DNA of 64,000 nt from Bacillota bacterium (lineage in GTDB: Bacteria > Bacillota > UBA4882 > UBA8346), in contig JAFABB010000001.1 of the NCBI GenBank assembly GCA_023426245.1, positions 62,001 through 126,000 of the forward strand. The letters are read 5' to 3'. How positions within the stretch are numbered: position 1 is the first letter of the stretch; every line of letters starts with the position of its first letter. Under the pieces are notes generated by a model. The model saw only the letters and a list, made by a program, of their open reading frames with translations, searched no databases and had not been told where the DNA came from. Shown piece after piece: positions 54,370 through 63,919 of this stretch. A program made the translations under genes and the position numbers.

Positions 54370-54822
54370 TTAAACACAAATGATGGCAATCACGACCCCC
54401 AAAGTTGCGCCGGCAATGACTTCGATCGGTGTATGTCCAAGCAATTCTTTTAGATGTTCCGGATGAAATTCACCCTCCTGAAACATTTCATCAATAATTT
54501 TATTGAGGGTGGCTGCCTGCCGGCTGGCCGCCAGTCTGACTCCTGATGCATCATACATTACAATACAGGCGAGAATTATGGCAGTTGCAGTATAAGCGCT
54601 GTTCCATCCGGTCTCAATCCCTACGGCTGTGGCTAAGGAGGCTACCAATGCTGAATGAGTGCTGGGCATTCCCCCAGACCCTACAAAGCGTTTAAAATTA
54701 ACTTTTTTCTCTTTGATAAAATTAAAAATCACTTTCAGTGTAGAAGCCACAAACCACGCAAAAAGAGCTACCCATAGACAATGGTTGTAGGCAATTTCTT
54801 TGAAGAAATCTCGAAACTCCAA
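54370..54822 (-). CDS. Divergent PAP2-family membrane protein (DUF212/YuiD)
   Basis: A 150-residue membrane protein with the DUF212 pattern: KRFVGSGGMPSTHSALVASLAT (phosphatase-like SxxxH segment), MYDASGVRLAASRQA and GHTPIEVIAGATLG. It is related to acid phosphatase/PAP2 enzymes and may dephosphorylate a lipid such as a polyprenyl diphosphate, which would suit the prenyl synthase gene 12 bases upstream. The TTG start has AGGAGG 8 bases before it. Activity is not demonstrated for the family. Confidence 0.85.
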   Translation of the reverse strand: MEFRDFFKEIAYNHCLWVALFAWFVASTLKVIFNFIKEKKVNFKRFVGSGGMPSTHSALVASLATAVGIETGWNSAYTATAIILACIVMYDASGVRLAASRQAATLNKIIDEMFQEGEFHPEHLKELLGHTPIEVIAGATLGVVIAIICV

Positions 54823-54834
54823 TTTGCGTTCCTC

Positions 54835-55929
54835 CTAAAATTCGCGGTTCACCACATACCCGGCCCAGGCTAATAACAGTTCTTTGTACATTGACGGTGG
54901 GAGGGGGGCTAGCTCCTCCATAGCCTCCGCCACGATAGACTCTGCCAATTGATTGGTATACTCAACTCCTTGATTTTCGATCAATATTTGGCGAACTTCA
55001 GCCACTTCTGAAACTGACGCATCCGGGTTCCCCAGGGTTGCCTCAAGAATACGCCGTTGGTTTGTAGAGGCATTTTGATAAGCATGTAAAACAATGGTTG
55101 TCCGCTTGCCTTCCCGGATATCGGAACCCACTGCTTTTCCCAGCAATTGCTCATTGCCCGTAATCCCCAAAATATCATCCTGAAGTTGAAAAGCCGTGCC
55201 ACAACGACGAGCGAACCTGCCTAATCGGTCGATCAGATGATTTTCGGCCTTTATTTCCCCTAAGCCGATGGAAGCACCGGCTACTGCAGCGAATTCATAT
55301 AATACACCAGTTTTAAGTTCCAACATTTCTAAAACATCGGCTTCCTTGATAGCACCAATAGGTTTGGTAGAAAATAAGACATCCAAGGCCTCCCCCGCCA
55401 CCAGCCCATTTGTTAGATCATCCTCCATACGTCTCACCAAATCCAGAATTACCGGAGGAGTTACGCCTAATTCAGCAGAATCTAATAATAACCGAACCGC
55501 CCACGCATGCTGCAGATCCCCTGCCAAAATGGCGATATTCCGTCCCATATGGGCTGCCTCGATTTCATTACATCCCCACTTTAAAGCTTCCAAGCGCATC
55601 TCCTCATGAACAGTGGGCAGCCCCCTCCTCTTGGAGTCATTATCAATAATGTCGTCGTGAACCAAAGTCCAGGTATGGTAAACCTCTATAGCAGCCGCCG
55701 CTAACAAAGCCTGTTCCTCTTGTCCGCCCACCGCTCCGCAACAAAACAACAAAATCCCCGGCCTAAGCCGTTTAGCGGGCCGTTGCAAATAAGAGTAAAC
55801 CGCCTGGTAAAGAGGTTCCGGGCGAAAGCTCTTTTGATAGCATTCCCGATGAAAGACCCCGGCAACTAACGGCTCTCTCACCTTAAGCTCCCTGATGAAC
55901 ACATCTTTTGTCGCCGTGACAACTACCAA
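54835..55929 (-). CDS. Polyprenyl diphosphate synthase
   Basis: A 364-residue trans-prenyltransferase condensing isopentenyl units from the MEP pathway. The first Asp-rich motif is in TLVHDDIIDNDSKRRG and the second in TAFQLQDDILGITG. It is longer than IspA-type farnesyl synthases (about 295) and closer in size to long-chain or geranylgeranyl-type enzymes, so product length is uncertain. The TTG start follows AGGAGG by 7 bases. It lies between xseB and the DUF212 gene, upstream of OLE RNA. Confidence 0.9.
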   Translation of the reverse strand: MVVVTATKDVFIRELKVREPLVAGVFHRECYQKSFRPEPLYQAVYSYLQRPAKRLRPGILLFCCGAVGGQEEQALLAAAAIEVYHTWTLVHDDIIDNDSKRRGLPTVHEEMRLEALKWGCNEIEAAHMGRNIAILAGDLQHAWAVRLLLDSAELGVTPPVILDLVRRMEDDLTNGLVAGEALDVLFSTKPIGAIKEADVLEMLELKTGVLYEFAAVAGASIGLGEIKAENHLIDRLGRFARRCGTAFQLQDDILGITGNEQLLGKAVGSDIREGKRTTIVLHAYQNASTNQRRILEATLGNPDASVSEVAEVRQILIENQGVEYTNQLAESIVAEAMEELAPLPPSMYKELLLAWAGYVVNREF

Positions 55930-55931
55930 GG

Positions 55932-56192
55932 TTATTCCTCCTCCGGTTTTAATTTAAAATCGCCAATCTGCGGCCCTTGTTCGTTAAACCCTAGTAAAAT
56001 CTGCAGACGACCCTCTGCGGCATCGAGTTTCTCCGAACAATATTTGGCAAGTCCGATCCCCTCTTCAAATAAGGTCAAACTTGTTTCCAAGGGCAGATTA
56101 CCTTCCTCCAACTGCCCGACAATTTCCTCCAACCGGGCCACTGCCTCTTCATAATTACGTTCACTGGGTTTCCCTTCGTTCGTCTTGCTCAT
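55932..56192 (-). CDS. xseB: Exodeoxyribonuclease VII small subunit
   Basis: An 86-residue all-helical subunit with the family motif NYEEAVARLEEIVGQLEEGN followed by LPLETSLTLFEEGIGLAKYC. It partners XseA to form the single-strand nuclease. Its start overlaps the end of xseA by 32 bases, and its stop is 2 bases before the prenyl synthase start. Confidence 0.95.
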   Translation of the reverse strand: MSKTNEGKPSERNYEEAVARLEEIVGQLEEGNLPLETSLTLFEEGIGLAKYCSEKLDAAEGRLQILLGFNEQGPQIGDFKLKPEEE

Positions 56193-57402
56193 TTCGGCTC
56201 CCCTTATATTTATCTTTCACTTCACAGCATAGGACCCCTGCCGCTAATGTAATCTTGACCTTCTCCCCGATTTCTATCAAGTCGCAATCTTTGACAAAAC
56301 CACCATCAGCCTTTTGAGTGATGGAGTAGCCACGCGATAAAGTAGCCAACGGACTCAAAGCATCCAATTTACCAAGAGCTTTACAATATAATTCCCTTTT
56401 TATATATAAATCCTGTCTTAACTGCCGAATGGCTCTTTCCCGCAGGAAGTCAAGATCTTGTCGGCGCGTATGGATTCCCTGAAGAGGAACCGAAAAGATC
56501 CGGCTCGTTTTCAACCTTTGTAAGTCTCTGCGGTATCGCTGCAACTTTTGACTGATTGCATTGGCAAGCCGTTTCTTCAAAACATTTAAATTTCGATTTA
56601 AGGCTCCCTCATCCGGCACCGCCAATTCCGCCGCCGCTGATGGAGTAGGCGCTCTCAAATCTGCCACAAAATCGGCAATCGTAAAATCTGTTTCGTGGCC
56701 TACCGCAGAAATAATGGGTTTTGAGAAATCAGCAATCGTCCGGGCCAAGGCCTCATCGTTAAAAGCCCATAATTCTTCCAGCGAACCCCCGCCTCTACCG
56801 ATAATCACCAAATCAATATTTTTAAACCGTTCCGCCTGATTCAGGGCTTTGATTAAACTCTGTGGCGCCTCTTCCCCCTGGACCTGTGCGGGAATAATCA
56901 AAATGTCCAGGTTTGGCCGCCTGCGGTGTAATATTTTGATCATATCCTGAATCGCTGCCCCGGTTGGCGATGTGATTAATCCTACTTGCTGGGGCAAAGA
57001 AGGCAAGGGTTTTTTCCGCTTCGGATCAAACAACCCTTCCTGTTCCAACTTGGCCTTGAGTTTCTCGAAAGCCTGATAAAGACTTCCAAGTCCAGCCGGT
57101 TCCATCAATTCAACATAGAACTGATATTGACCGCTTTTCTCATAAATTCCAAGCCGTCCCTGTACGGATACCGCTTGTCCATCGGATGGTTTAAACTTCA
57201 GAGTCCAGGCCTGGGACTTGAACATCACACATTTCAAACAAGCCCCTTCGTCTTTCAGCGTAAAATAAAGATGCCCCGAAGAATGCTTCGTGAAGTTCGA
57301 AATCTCCCCTTGTACCCAAACCCCTTCCAGGGTAACATTATCTTCTATTAATCGCTTTAACGCGTATGTCAGCTGGGAAACGGTAATATATTTGGAAGCC
57401 AA
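56161..57402 (-). CDS. xseA: Exodeoxyribonuclease VII large subunit
   Basis: A 413-residue catalytic subunit that degrades single-stranded DNA to oligonucleotides. The N-terminal OB-fold (GVWVQGEISNFTKHSSGHLY) is followed by the catalytic region with TSPTGAAIQDM, IGRGGGSLEELWAFN and SAVGHETDFTIADFVADLRA (cited in part), then coiled-coil helices. The TTG start has only a weak upstream site. First visible gene of the isoprenoid-OLE operon. Confidence 0.95.
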   Translation of the reverse strand: MASKYITVSQLTYALKRLIEDNVTLEGVWVQGEISNFTKHSSGHLYFTLKDEGACLKCVMFKSQAWTLKFKPSDGQAVSVQGRLGIYEKSGQYQFYVELMEPAGLGSLYQAFEKLKAKLEQEGLFDPKRKKPLPSLPQQVGLITSPTGAAIQDMIKILHRRRPNLDILIIPAQVQGEEAPQSLIKALNQAERFKNIDLVIIGRGGGSLEELWAFNDEALARTIADFSKPIISAVGHETDFTIADFVADLRAPTPSAAAELAVPDEGALNRNLNVLKKRLANAISQKLQRYRRDLQRLKTSRIFSVPLQGIHTRRQDLDFLRERAIRQLRQDLYIKRELYCKALGKLDALSPLATLSRGYSITQKADGGFVKDCDLIEIGEKVKITLAAGVLCCEVKDKYKGSRNEQDERRETQ

Positions 57403-57691
57403 AATGGATGCCCCTTCCTTAGACTATAGGTTATTCCATAAGCAGAAATAAAATCCTGCCGGGAGACATTAAATTACGGATGAAGAACCCAGAGGGTTAG
57501 GCTAATTTTAAAAATTCCAAAAAATGAAGGAATTCTGCAAAGGCGGAAGAATATTAAGTTTATAATTACTGAGAGGTATCCATCCTTAAAAAATCCTCCC
57601 GAATATGGAAATCGATCCTCAAAAATAGTCGTGGCTCAGATATTTATCGAATTATCTTTATAGTGTGAGCGATTTAACAGGAGGTAACGCA

Positions 57692-58282
57692 ATGCCCAAC
57701 CAGTACCTTATACAAATCTTAAAACTTGGCCCAACGATTTGGAATCAATGGCGTGAAGAAAACGAGGATATCAAACCCAATCTTTCCTGTGCATTATTAA
57801 TCGGTTTGAATCTTTCCAAAGTTAACTTTGTCAACGTCAATCTTCACGGAGCCAATCTTGAAAAAGCCGATTTAAGCGGGGCTTACCTTTCCGGGGCCAA
57901 CTTTTCGGGTGCCCGTTTAATCGGTGCCAACTTATCCGGTGTAAACCCCAACCATACACCTTTCTCAAAAATCAGTTTTAAAAATGCCGATCTCCGAAAC
58001 GTCGAATTTTATAAAGCCAATTTATCCGGAGCTGATTTCGAGCATGCAAACTTCCAAAAAGCCCACTTTCTCGATACCGATCTAAGTGGTGCCAATTTGT
58101 CTCATGCCAATTTAAGGAATATCACTTCCTATGATGTAAATTTTAGCAATGCCGATTTGAGCTATGCCGACTTTTCCGGTTCAATCCTTCATCGCGCTAA
58201 TTTATTCACAGCTCTCATTGGCTCAACTGTTTTTAATACATCGGATTTATCCGAAGCAAAATTACCTGTTCCATTGAATTGA
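57692..58282 (+). CDS. Pentapeptide-repeat protein
   Basis: A 196-residue protein. After a 50-residue N-terminal segment, residues about 50-190 are tandem A(N/D)LSx pentapeptides (GANLEKADLSGAYLSGANFS and onward), which fold as a right-handed quadrilateral beta-helix. I start at ATG 57692 behind AGGAGG instead of the GTG nine codons upstream. Some such proteins mimic DNA and protect gyrase (Qnr-like), but no gyrase gene is nearby and function is unknown. Confidence 0.88.
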   Translation: MPNQYLIQILKLGPTIWNQWREENEDIKPNLSCALLIGLNLSKVNFVNVNLHGANLEKADLSGAYLSGANFSGARLIGANLSGVNPNHTPFSKISFKNADLRNVEFYKANLSGADFEHANFQKAHFLDTDLSGANLSHANLRNITSYDVNFSNADLSYADFSGSILHRANLFTALIGSTVFNTSDLSEAKLPVPLN

Positions 58283-58322
58283 AATCGGCTTAATCTCGAC
58301 ACCAATTAAAGGAGTCCCCTTC

Positions 58323-58652
58323 ATGGAACTTAAAAACATCCCCTTTGAAGTATTTGATTTAGAGAACATCTCTCCCGAAGAGCATGCCGGGGTTACCGGC
58401 AAAGCCTTATGGAAAACCGTCCAAAGAGGCAACGTTAGGATGAGAATCGTGGAATATACCCCCGGATATTTGGCCGATCACTGGTGCGAAAAGGGTCATG
58501 CGCTATTTGTACTGGATGGATCATTCATATCCGAACTGAAAAACGGAAAAAAGCAAACCCTCACCAAAGGGATGTGCTACTTGGTGGCGGATAATACCGA
58601 CGCCCACCGCTCTTATACTGAAAATGGCGTTAAATTATTAATTGTAGATTGA
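58323..58652 (+). CDS. DHCW-type cupin protein
   Basis: A 109-residue single-domain cupin. The segment LADHWCEKGHALFVLDGSF holds the DHxC-type motif and first cupin block, and MCYLVADNTDAHRSYTENG the second, with a His available for metal binding. AAAGGAG precedes the ATG. It follows the pentapeptide gene by 40 bases and is likely cotranscribed. Activity unknown. Confidence 0.85.
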   Translation: MELKNIPFEVFDLENISPEEHAGVTGKALWKTVQRGNVRMRIVEYTPGYLADHWCEKGHALFVLDGSFISELKNGKKQTLTKGMCYLVADNTDAHRSYTENGVKLLIVD

Positions 58653-58768
58653 ATGTAATGTTTCAATCTATTACCCGCCCACTTCATATTGAGATAGTGA
58701 TGTCTCCAAAGATACCGCAATGTTTTATTGTAAAAAACAACAATCAATAAACACCATCTTTAAAATGA

Positions 58769-58834
58769 AATAAGGTGTTGTCGCAGAAAAGCTAAGAAGC
58801 TGATGAATAGCTTTCCTTGCAACAAAACCTTATT
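58769..58834 (+). terminator. Long three-helix hairpin, terminator-like, after the cupin gene
   Basis: AATAAGGT/ACCTTATT (58769-58776 with 58827-58834), TGTTG/CAACA and AAAGCTA/TAGCTTT stack into one 66-base hairpin followed by TTTTAT. The remaining 414-base gap up to the PagL-like gene shows only AT-rich sequence; an 8-bp hairpin TAGATTGA/TCAATCTA overlaps the cupin stop. Confidence 0.5.
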
Positions 58835-59066
58835 TTTTATATTTGGAATATCACACTCATTCTTTTATATATAATTCAATTGACTCCAAAGAATATCAAC
58901 TAAAACCTTTCCTATGCATATTGTTTTACCCCCAAGCATAAGTTAGCTAAGTGCAGTTTTAAACCGCCTGATAATATAAACTAAGGTGCCACCCATATAG
59001 GTATTCCTCTTTACTGCCTCAAAAAATCCTGATACTATCACTCGATTTCAAAGGGGATGGAACATT

Positions 59067-59663
59067 ATGCGAAAGATGTTTTGGGCCTTTTTGATTACTA
59101 TTGTTTTCATTATCGTTTTACCGTTCAATTCTTTTGGTAATGGAACTACAAATGATTCTACCCTGTTCTATAAGGCCCCGACGGGATTCGAATTTGAATT
59201 GGAGTATTTGACTCCGCTTCTGGATAAGCGAAAAATCGATACACTCTCATTGAATGTATTGAAAGAAACATCCAACAATGACCATTTCTCATTTTATTAT
59301 GGTTTAACAATCACTCGAGCCTGGGGCGAAATCTTTTACCATCAAAAAACGCTCACCAGTTCGGCCTTTGGCATTGGTCCTGTTTGTCAGATGCGTGATA
59401 ACATATTTCAAGGATTCCATTCATCCCTGACCTTGGATATGAGTGTGGGTCTTATACTTTATGATGAAGATTTTCCTGCTGATGGAAGAGTATATAATTT
59501 TATGTGGCGAATTGGTCCCAAATTCAGATATCAACTCAACAATCATTTGGTTTTAAATTTCGGATATAAGTGGATGCATGTTTCCAATGGTCATTTTTCA
59601 GGAGACCATAATCCTGCTTATAACGCAGGCGGATATTCGTTAAGCCTAACCAAAAAATTATAA
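59067..59663 (+). CDS. PagL-like lipid A 3-O-deacylase (outer membrane)
   Basis: A 198-residue protein with a signal peptide (first 25 residues) and alternating beta strands. The C-terminal segment WMHVSNGHFSGDHNPAYNAG contains His171 and Ser173 in the HxSN catalytic pattern of PagL/acyloxyacyl hydrolases. PagL is an eight-stranded outer-membrane barrel that removes an acyl chain from lipid A. Its presence in a genome with Bacillota housekeeping loci argues for LPS. GGGGATGG lies 6 bases before the ATG. Confidence 0.8.
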   Translation: MRKMFWAFLITIVFIIVLPFNSFGNGTTNDSTLFYKAPTGFEFELEYLTPLLDKRKIDTLSLNVLKETSNNDHFSFYYGLTITRAWGEIFYHQKTLTSSAFGIGPVCQMRDNIFQGFHSSLTLDMSVGLILYDEDFPADGRVYNFMWRIGPKFRYQLNNHLVLNFGYKWMHVSNGHFSGDHNPAYNAGGYSLSLTKKL

Positions 59664-59823
59664 TCAAAAACATCCATCCCAATACTGCCAAAATAACAGA
59701 TTCTCTTCAATCTTTCTAATCGGAGTGATCGTGTTTTTTTGCGAAAAGTATGCAATATTTGCTTATCTTTATCGTTGATCGAGTAAGAATTCCCCAAAAA
59801 TGTTACACTATTTATAAAGCAAA

Positions 59824-59840
59824 TTACCGTGAAACGGTAA
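59824..59840. promoter_or_regulatory. 17-bp palindrome upstream of the patatin-Omp85 gene
   Basis: TTACCGT (59824-59830) and ACGGTAA (59834-59840) flank GAA, 45 bases before the start codon. It may be an operator, possibly for the TetR protein at 62156-62743. No matching site was seen elsewhere. Confidence 0.4.
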
Positions 59841-59885
59841 AAACAATTTTATCGAAAAATCTCGTATTCATAAAGGTGCTTGATG

Positions 59886-62090
59886 ATGAAACAAAACCGC
59901 TTATGCCGCTGTCTCAGAACCGTGTTATTCGTTTTTATTTTAATCCAGGGATTTGCGCTATCTTATGTAAAGGCCGAAGTGACCTTATCCAGTAACGAAA
60001 CACCAACTTTAAAAATAGGGTTAGCCCTTGGAGGCGGCGCAGCCGGCGGATTTGCCCAAATTGGAATTCTTAAATGGCTCGAGGAAAATCATATTCCAAT
60101 TGATTGTATCGCGGGGACCAGTATGGGAGGGCTTTTAGGTGCTTGTTACTCAATGGGAATGAGCCCCCAAGATATCGAAAATTTGGTCACCAGTATCGAT
60201 TGGAATGGTCTGTTCAATCCTGTTCCACCTTATGACTCCATGGACTTTCGCAGAAAAGAAGATGAACAGGATTATCCACTTTCAGGTTTAGGGCTTCGAT
60301 ATGGCAAACTGACCATTCCGAGCGGACTTAATATTTATAAAGTCGACATGCTTTTAAGCCGGATCACCCTGCCCTATTCCCTGGTAACCAACTTTGACAA
60401 TCTTCCGATTCCCTTCAAATGTATCGCCACTGATATTCGCAATGGTGAATCCATTGTGCTGGAAAATGGTTCCCTTGAAAAAGCGCTCCGGGCAACCATG
60501 TCAATACCCGGTGTTTTTCATCCGGTAGAATATAACGGCCGACTATTGGTAGACGGTGGGATCCTCAATAATGTTCCCGTTGACGTAGTGAAAAAGATGG
60601 GAGCCGATGTTATCATTGCAGTTAATATCGCATCACCGCTTCCAAACAATCAGCCTGAGAATATCGGTACCGTCATATCCAGGACCCTAGATACGGTAAC
60701 TGGGCAAAATGTCAGGCGTTCCGTTATTCATGCCGATATTTTGCTCGAGCCTGCAATTACCGAATTGGGTCTTTACCAATGGGGGTCGGCAGAACGCTAT
60801 ATGGCACTCGGATATCAAGCTGTCGAACAACAAAGAACCGCCCTTCTCAAGTACGCCCTTAATGAATCTTCCTGGCAACAGTATTTGCTACAACGAAAGC
60901 AACGTGTAATAACGGACATGCCAATTCCACAGCATATTAAAATTGAAACAACGTCCGAAACCGTTAGAACTGATATTCAAAACCGTTTCCAGAAATATAA
61001 CGGCGAACCGCTCGATACTTCCCGATTAGAAAAAGACCTAACCGCTCTGATGGGTTCCGGTCTATATGAATCGCTATCCTATGAATTTGCAATTCTGAAC
61101 GAAGAGCCGGTTTTAATGATTTATATACAAGAAAAGACCTACGGACCTCCCTTTATTCGTTCCAACCTCCAAATGACCTTTGGTTCCAACCAAAGTGAAA
61201 ATGTGATTGGTGTGCGAATCATATCCATGAATATGGCCGGAACTGACTCTGAGTTAAGATTCGACTTGAATTTGGGCAGTAATTCCGGTTTCCTAACTGA
61301 ATTATATAAACAATTTCCGGATAGCCGCTGGTTTGTGGCCCCCGCTGTTTTTGCAAAAAAAGTTGAGCATAGTTTATTCAATTCGGGCAGCCGAATCACA
61401 GATTATCAAATTTCAAACTATGGGGTCAACTTTGATCTGGGATACAATCTCCATGAATTTTCAGAATTCCGTTTGGGTATTGTGCAAGAGTATCAGCGAA
61501 CGAAGGTTACTGTCGGAGAACCTTTGGACTCCGATTATAATGGGGAAGTTCAAACGGCGCATTTCCAATGGACGTTTCGTTCCGCTAACGATCCACTGCT
61601 GCCCTTACGGGGTTTAACAATACATTCCAAGGCTATTTGGTATATTGACACTCCAAATGGTATAAGTGATTTTGGTACTTTTGAGAATAAAGTGCTTTGG
61701 AGTTATCCGGTAGGACAGAAAGTTTCCTTCTTTACAGGAATTGCCGGCGGAATCTCTGATACCGATAATATACCTTTACCACAACAATACAAGTTAGGAG
61801 GATTATTCCGGATGGGGGCATATGGATTTGATGAGTTTCAAGGCGCTAACTATTTTTTCGGAAGCATCGGACTTTTAAAAAACCTGACCCCATTTGACTC
61901 AAATATCTATTTAGGAGTTTGGATCGAACATGGCGGGATTTATGATCATTGGTCGGACTCTAAAATGAAAAATGACTTGTCTATTGGTATTATAAGCCCC
62001 ACTCTCCTTGGCCCGTTATTTCTATGCGTAAGCTTTAAAGAAAATTTCGAATCCGTCTATTATATGGGGATCGGACACTTTTTCAGATAG
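59886..62090 (+). CDS. Patatin-like phospholipase with POTRA and Omp85 barrel (PlpD-type)
   Basis: A 734-residue protein. A signal peptide (to about residue 30) precedes a patatin domain with the glycine-rich oxyanion loop GLALGGGAAGG, nucleophile GTSMGG (Ser79) and catalytic Asp223 in LLVDGGILNNVP. A POTRA-like domain (about 335-420) leads to a surface-antigen beta-barrel of about 300 residues ending YYMGIGHFFR. This is the type Vd autotransporter layout of PlpD, in which the lipase is exported through its own barrel. Of two adjacent ATG codons I take the second, 7 bases after AAGGTG. Confidence 0.92.
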   Translation: MKQNRLCRCLRTVLFVFILIQGFALSYVKAEVTLSSNETPTLKIGLALGGGAAGGFAQIGILKWLEENHIPIDCIAGTSMGGLLGACYSMGMSPQDIENLVTSIDWNGLFNPVPPYDSMDFRRKEDEQDYPLSGLGLRYGKLTIPSGLNIYKVDMLLSRITLPYSLVTNFDNLPIPFKCIATDIRNGESIVLENGSLEKALRATMSIPGVFHPVEYNGRLLVDGGILNNVPVDVVKKMGADVIIAVNIASPLPNNQPENIGTVISRTLDTVTGQNVRRSVIHADILLEPAITELGLYQWGSAERYMALGYQAVEQQRTALLKYALNESSWQQYLLQRKQRVITDMPIPQHIKIETTSETVRTDIQNRFQKYNGEPLDTSRLEKDLTALMGSGLYESLSYEFAILNEEPVLMIYIQEKTYGPPFIRSNLQMTFGSNQSENVIGVRIISMNMAGTDSELRFDLNLGSNSGFLTELYKQFPDSRWFVAPAVFAKKVEHSLFNSGSRITDYQISNYGVNFDLGYNLHEFSEFRLGIVQEYQRTKVTVGEPLDSDYNGEVQTAHFQWTFRSANDPLLPLRGLTIHSKAIWYIDTPNGISDFGTFENKVLWSYPVGQKVSFFTGIAGGISDTDNIPLPQQYKLGGLFRMGAYGFDEFQGANYFFGSIGLLKNLTPFDSNIYLGVWIEHGGIYDHWSDSKMKNDLSIGIISPTLLGPLFLCVSFKENFESVYYMGIGHFFR

Positions 62091-62155
62091 TTCCGCCTAT
62101 CTACCCATTCAGATACTGCAACGGTTGACTTTTGGACTAACTACAAAGGGTTACA

Positions 62156-62743
62156 CTATTGAAATATAACTGGAATCACTTTGAAAGCGTCTGATAAATT
62201 CTCCTTTTCAGGATCCAGTATCGATTGAAGTGTAATGCCAAAAAGGGCACCAACAATCATCCGCGATATTGCTTTGGAAGAATAAACGCAGTTTTTATCT
62301 TTTTGGGCCATATGAACCACAATATTCTCATCAACCAAATCGGTAAGTTCTTGAAACAACTTCTTTAATAATTCTCGAAATTTCTCAGACCATATTGCCA
62401 TTCCGATAAAATCGTAAAGCAACCTGAATAATTCAGGAGCTTTTGTGAGCATTTCCCGGAAATATTGGCTAAGGCAGGCCATCTTTTCCTGAACTGTTTT
62501 CCCCTTTTGCAAATTGGCTTCAATTTCCATCAGATACTTGCCAATCGCAACCTTAATAACCTCTATGAACAATCCTTCTTTGTTTTTATAATAATAATTG
62601 AGTTGACTTAAAACCACTCCTGCCTTATCGGCGATATCCCGCAAAGATACATTGGCATAACCCTTGGTTGATATGCAAAAAAAGGCCGCCGTAAGAATTT
62701 TTTGAGATTGATTCGATTTGTTGGTTTCTAGATGGATAGGCAT
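62156..62743 (-). CDS. TetR-family regulator next to fabH
   Basis: A 195-residue TetR regulator with helix-turn-helix SLRDIADKAGVVLSQLNYYY followed by KNKEGLF, and a long helical effector domain. It lies 81 bases downstream of fabH and is convergent with the patatin-Omp85 gene. It could control fatty-acid genes or the envelope genes nearby; the sequence does not settle which. Confidence 0.85.
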   Translation of the reverse strand: MPIHLETNKSNQSQKILTAAFFCISTKGYANVSLRDIADKAGVVLSQLNYYYKNKEGLFIEVIKVAIGKYLMEIEANLQKGKTVQEKMACLSQYFREMLTKAPELFRLLYDFIGMAIWSEKFRELLKKLFQELTDLVDENIVVHMAQKDKNCVYSSKAISRMIVGALFGITLQSILDPEKENLSDAFKVIPVIFQ

Positions 62744-62824
62744 GGGTTACACTCCATTTCGCCAAGAAGTCTGTTTAATTCAATAAACCTTTTCTCGGCG
62801 GTTTTCGAAATTACTACCAATATC

Positions 62825-63817
62825 TTACCAATGAATAATACTTGCACCCCAGGTTAAACCGGCACCGAAGCTTACAAGAACAACAATATCACCCTCCTTG
62901 ATTTTATGAGCTTCAAGGGCTTCACATAAAGCTATCGGAATTGAAGCCGCGGAAGTATTCCCGTAACTTGTAAGATTGACAAAGACTTTTTCCTGGGCTA
63001 AATTTAACTTTTGCCTCAACGACTCAATAATCCTGACATTAGCCTGATGAGGGATAATCAAATCCACATCTTCCAATGTCAAGCCGGCATTTTCAAGGGC
63101 TGATGAAATCGCTTTGGCCATTCCACCTGCCGCTACTTTATATACTTCCTTACCATTCATTTGTAAAAAATGTTGATTCTTTTCAAGGGATTCATTCCCG
63201 GCCGGGAGTCTAGAACCGCCAGCCGGAATAGATAACAATCCAGCACCGGCCCCATCAGCTCCCAAAAAGGTACTTAAAACCCCTGAATTCCCGCTACCCC
63301 GCTGCAATACCACTGCGCCGGCTCCATCTCCAAAAAGGATACAGGTGTTCCGATCCTGCCAATTGATAAAACGTGAAAATGTTTCCGCGCCGATTAAAAG
63401 TACATTTTGATAAGCCTCACTTTTAATATAAGCATCAGCGACTGACAAACCATATATAAAACCGGAACAAGCCGCTGAAATATCAAAAGCAGCCGCATTT
63501 TTAGCTCCGATAGATTGTTGAACAAGACAAGCCGTTGCCGGCATCGGATAATCGGGAGTTGCGGTTGCCACAATAATTAAGTCCAATTCGGTAGGCGAGA
63601 GACCAGAATTTTCAAGCGCCCTGCCAGCTGCAATCGCTGCTAGATCGGAAGTAGCCTGATCACCTGCAACAATACGCCTCTCCTTAATTCCAGTACGGGT
63701 ATAAATCCATTCGTCCGAAGTGTCTACCATTCCTTCAATTTCAAAATTGGTAAGAACTCTTTCCGGCACATAAAATCCTAAACCTCTAAATTCAGTTCTT
63801 CCCAAATCAGCTTTCAC
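62825..63817 (-). CDS. fabH: Beta-ketoacyl-ACP synthase III
   Basis: A 330-residue condensing enzyme that starts fatty-acid synthesis from acyl-CoA and malonyl-ACP. The catalytic triad is complete: Cys117 in DISAACSGF, His257 in IIPHQANVR and Asn287 in SYGNTSAAS. The GTG start at 63817 has GAGGAGG 7 bases upstream. It is the only intact KAS III in the window; the frameshifted relative at 27727 is divergent. Other fab genes are not in the window. Confidence 0.96.
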   Translation of the reverse strand: MKADLGRTEFRGLGFYVPERVLTNFEIEGMVDTSDEWIYTRTGIKERRIVAGDQATSDLAAIAAGRALENSGLSPTELDLIIVATATPDYPMPATACLVQQSIGAKNAAAFDISAACSGFIYGLSVADAYIKSEAYQNVLLIGAETFSRFINWQDRNTCILFGDGAGAVVLQRGSGNSGVLSTFLGADGAGAGLLSIPAGGSRLPAGNESLEKNQHFLQMNGKEVYKVAAGGMAKAISSALENAGLTLEDVDLIIPHQANVRIIESLRQKLNLAQEKVFVNLTSYGNTSAASIPIALCEALEAHKIKEGDIVVLVSFGAGLTWGASIIHW

Positions 63818-63919
63818 CAGTTAACCTCCTCTACATAATTCATAAATGGTCCAAATTATATTACGATCCATGGCAAATTACATTTCTTGTAATCGGGCGA
63901 AAAGTTAATTCGGACATCT

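Noticed and set aside
58645..58670. TAGATTGA/TCAATCTA as a second site for the purine TetR regulator
   Set aside because: The half-sites match but the spacing is 10 instead of 4 bases and the hairpin overlaps a stop codon; chance similarity is likely.
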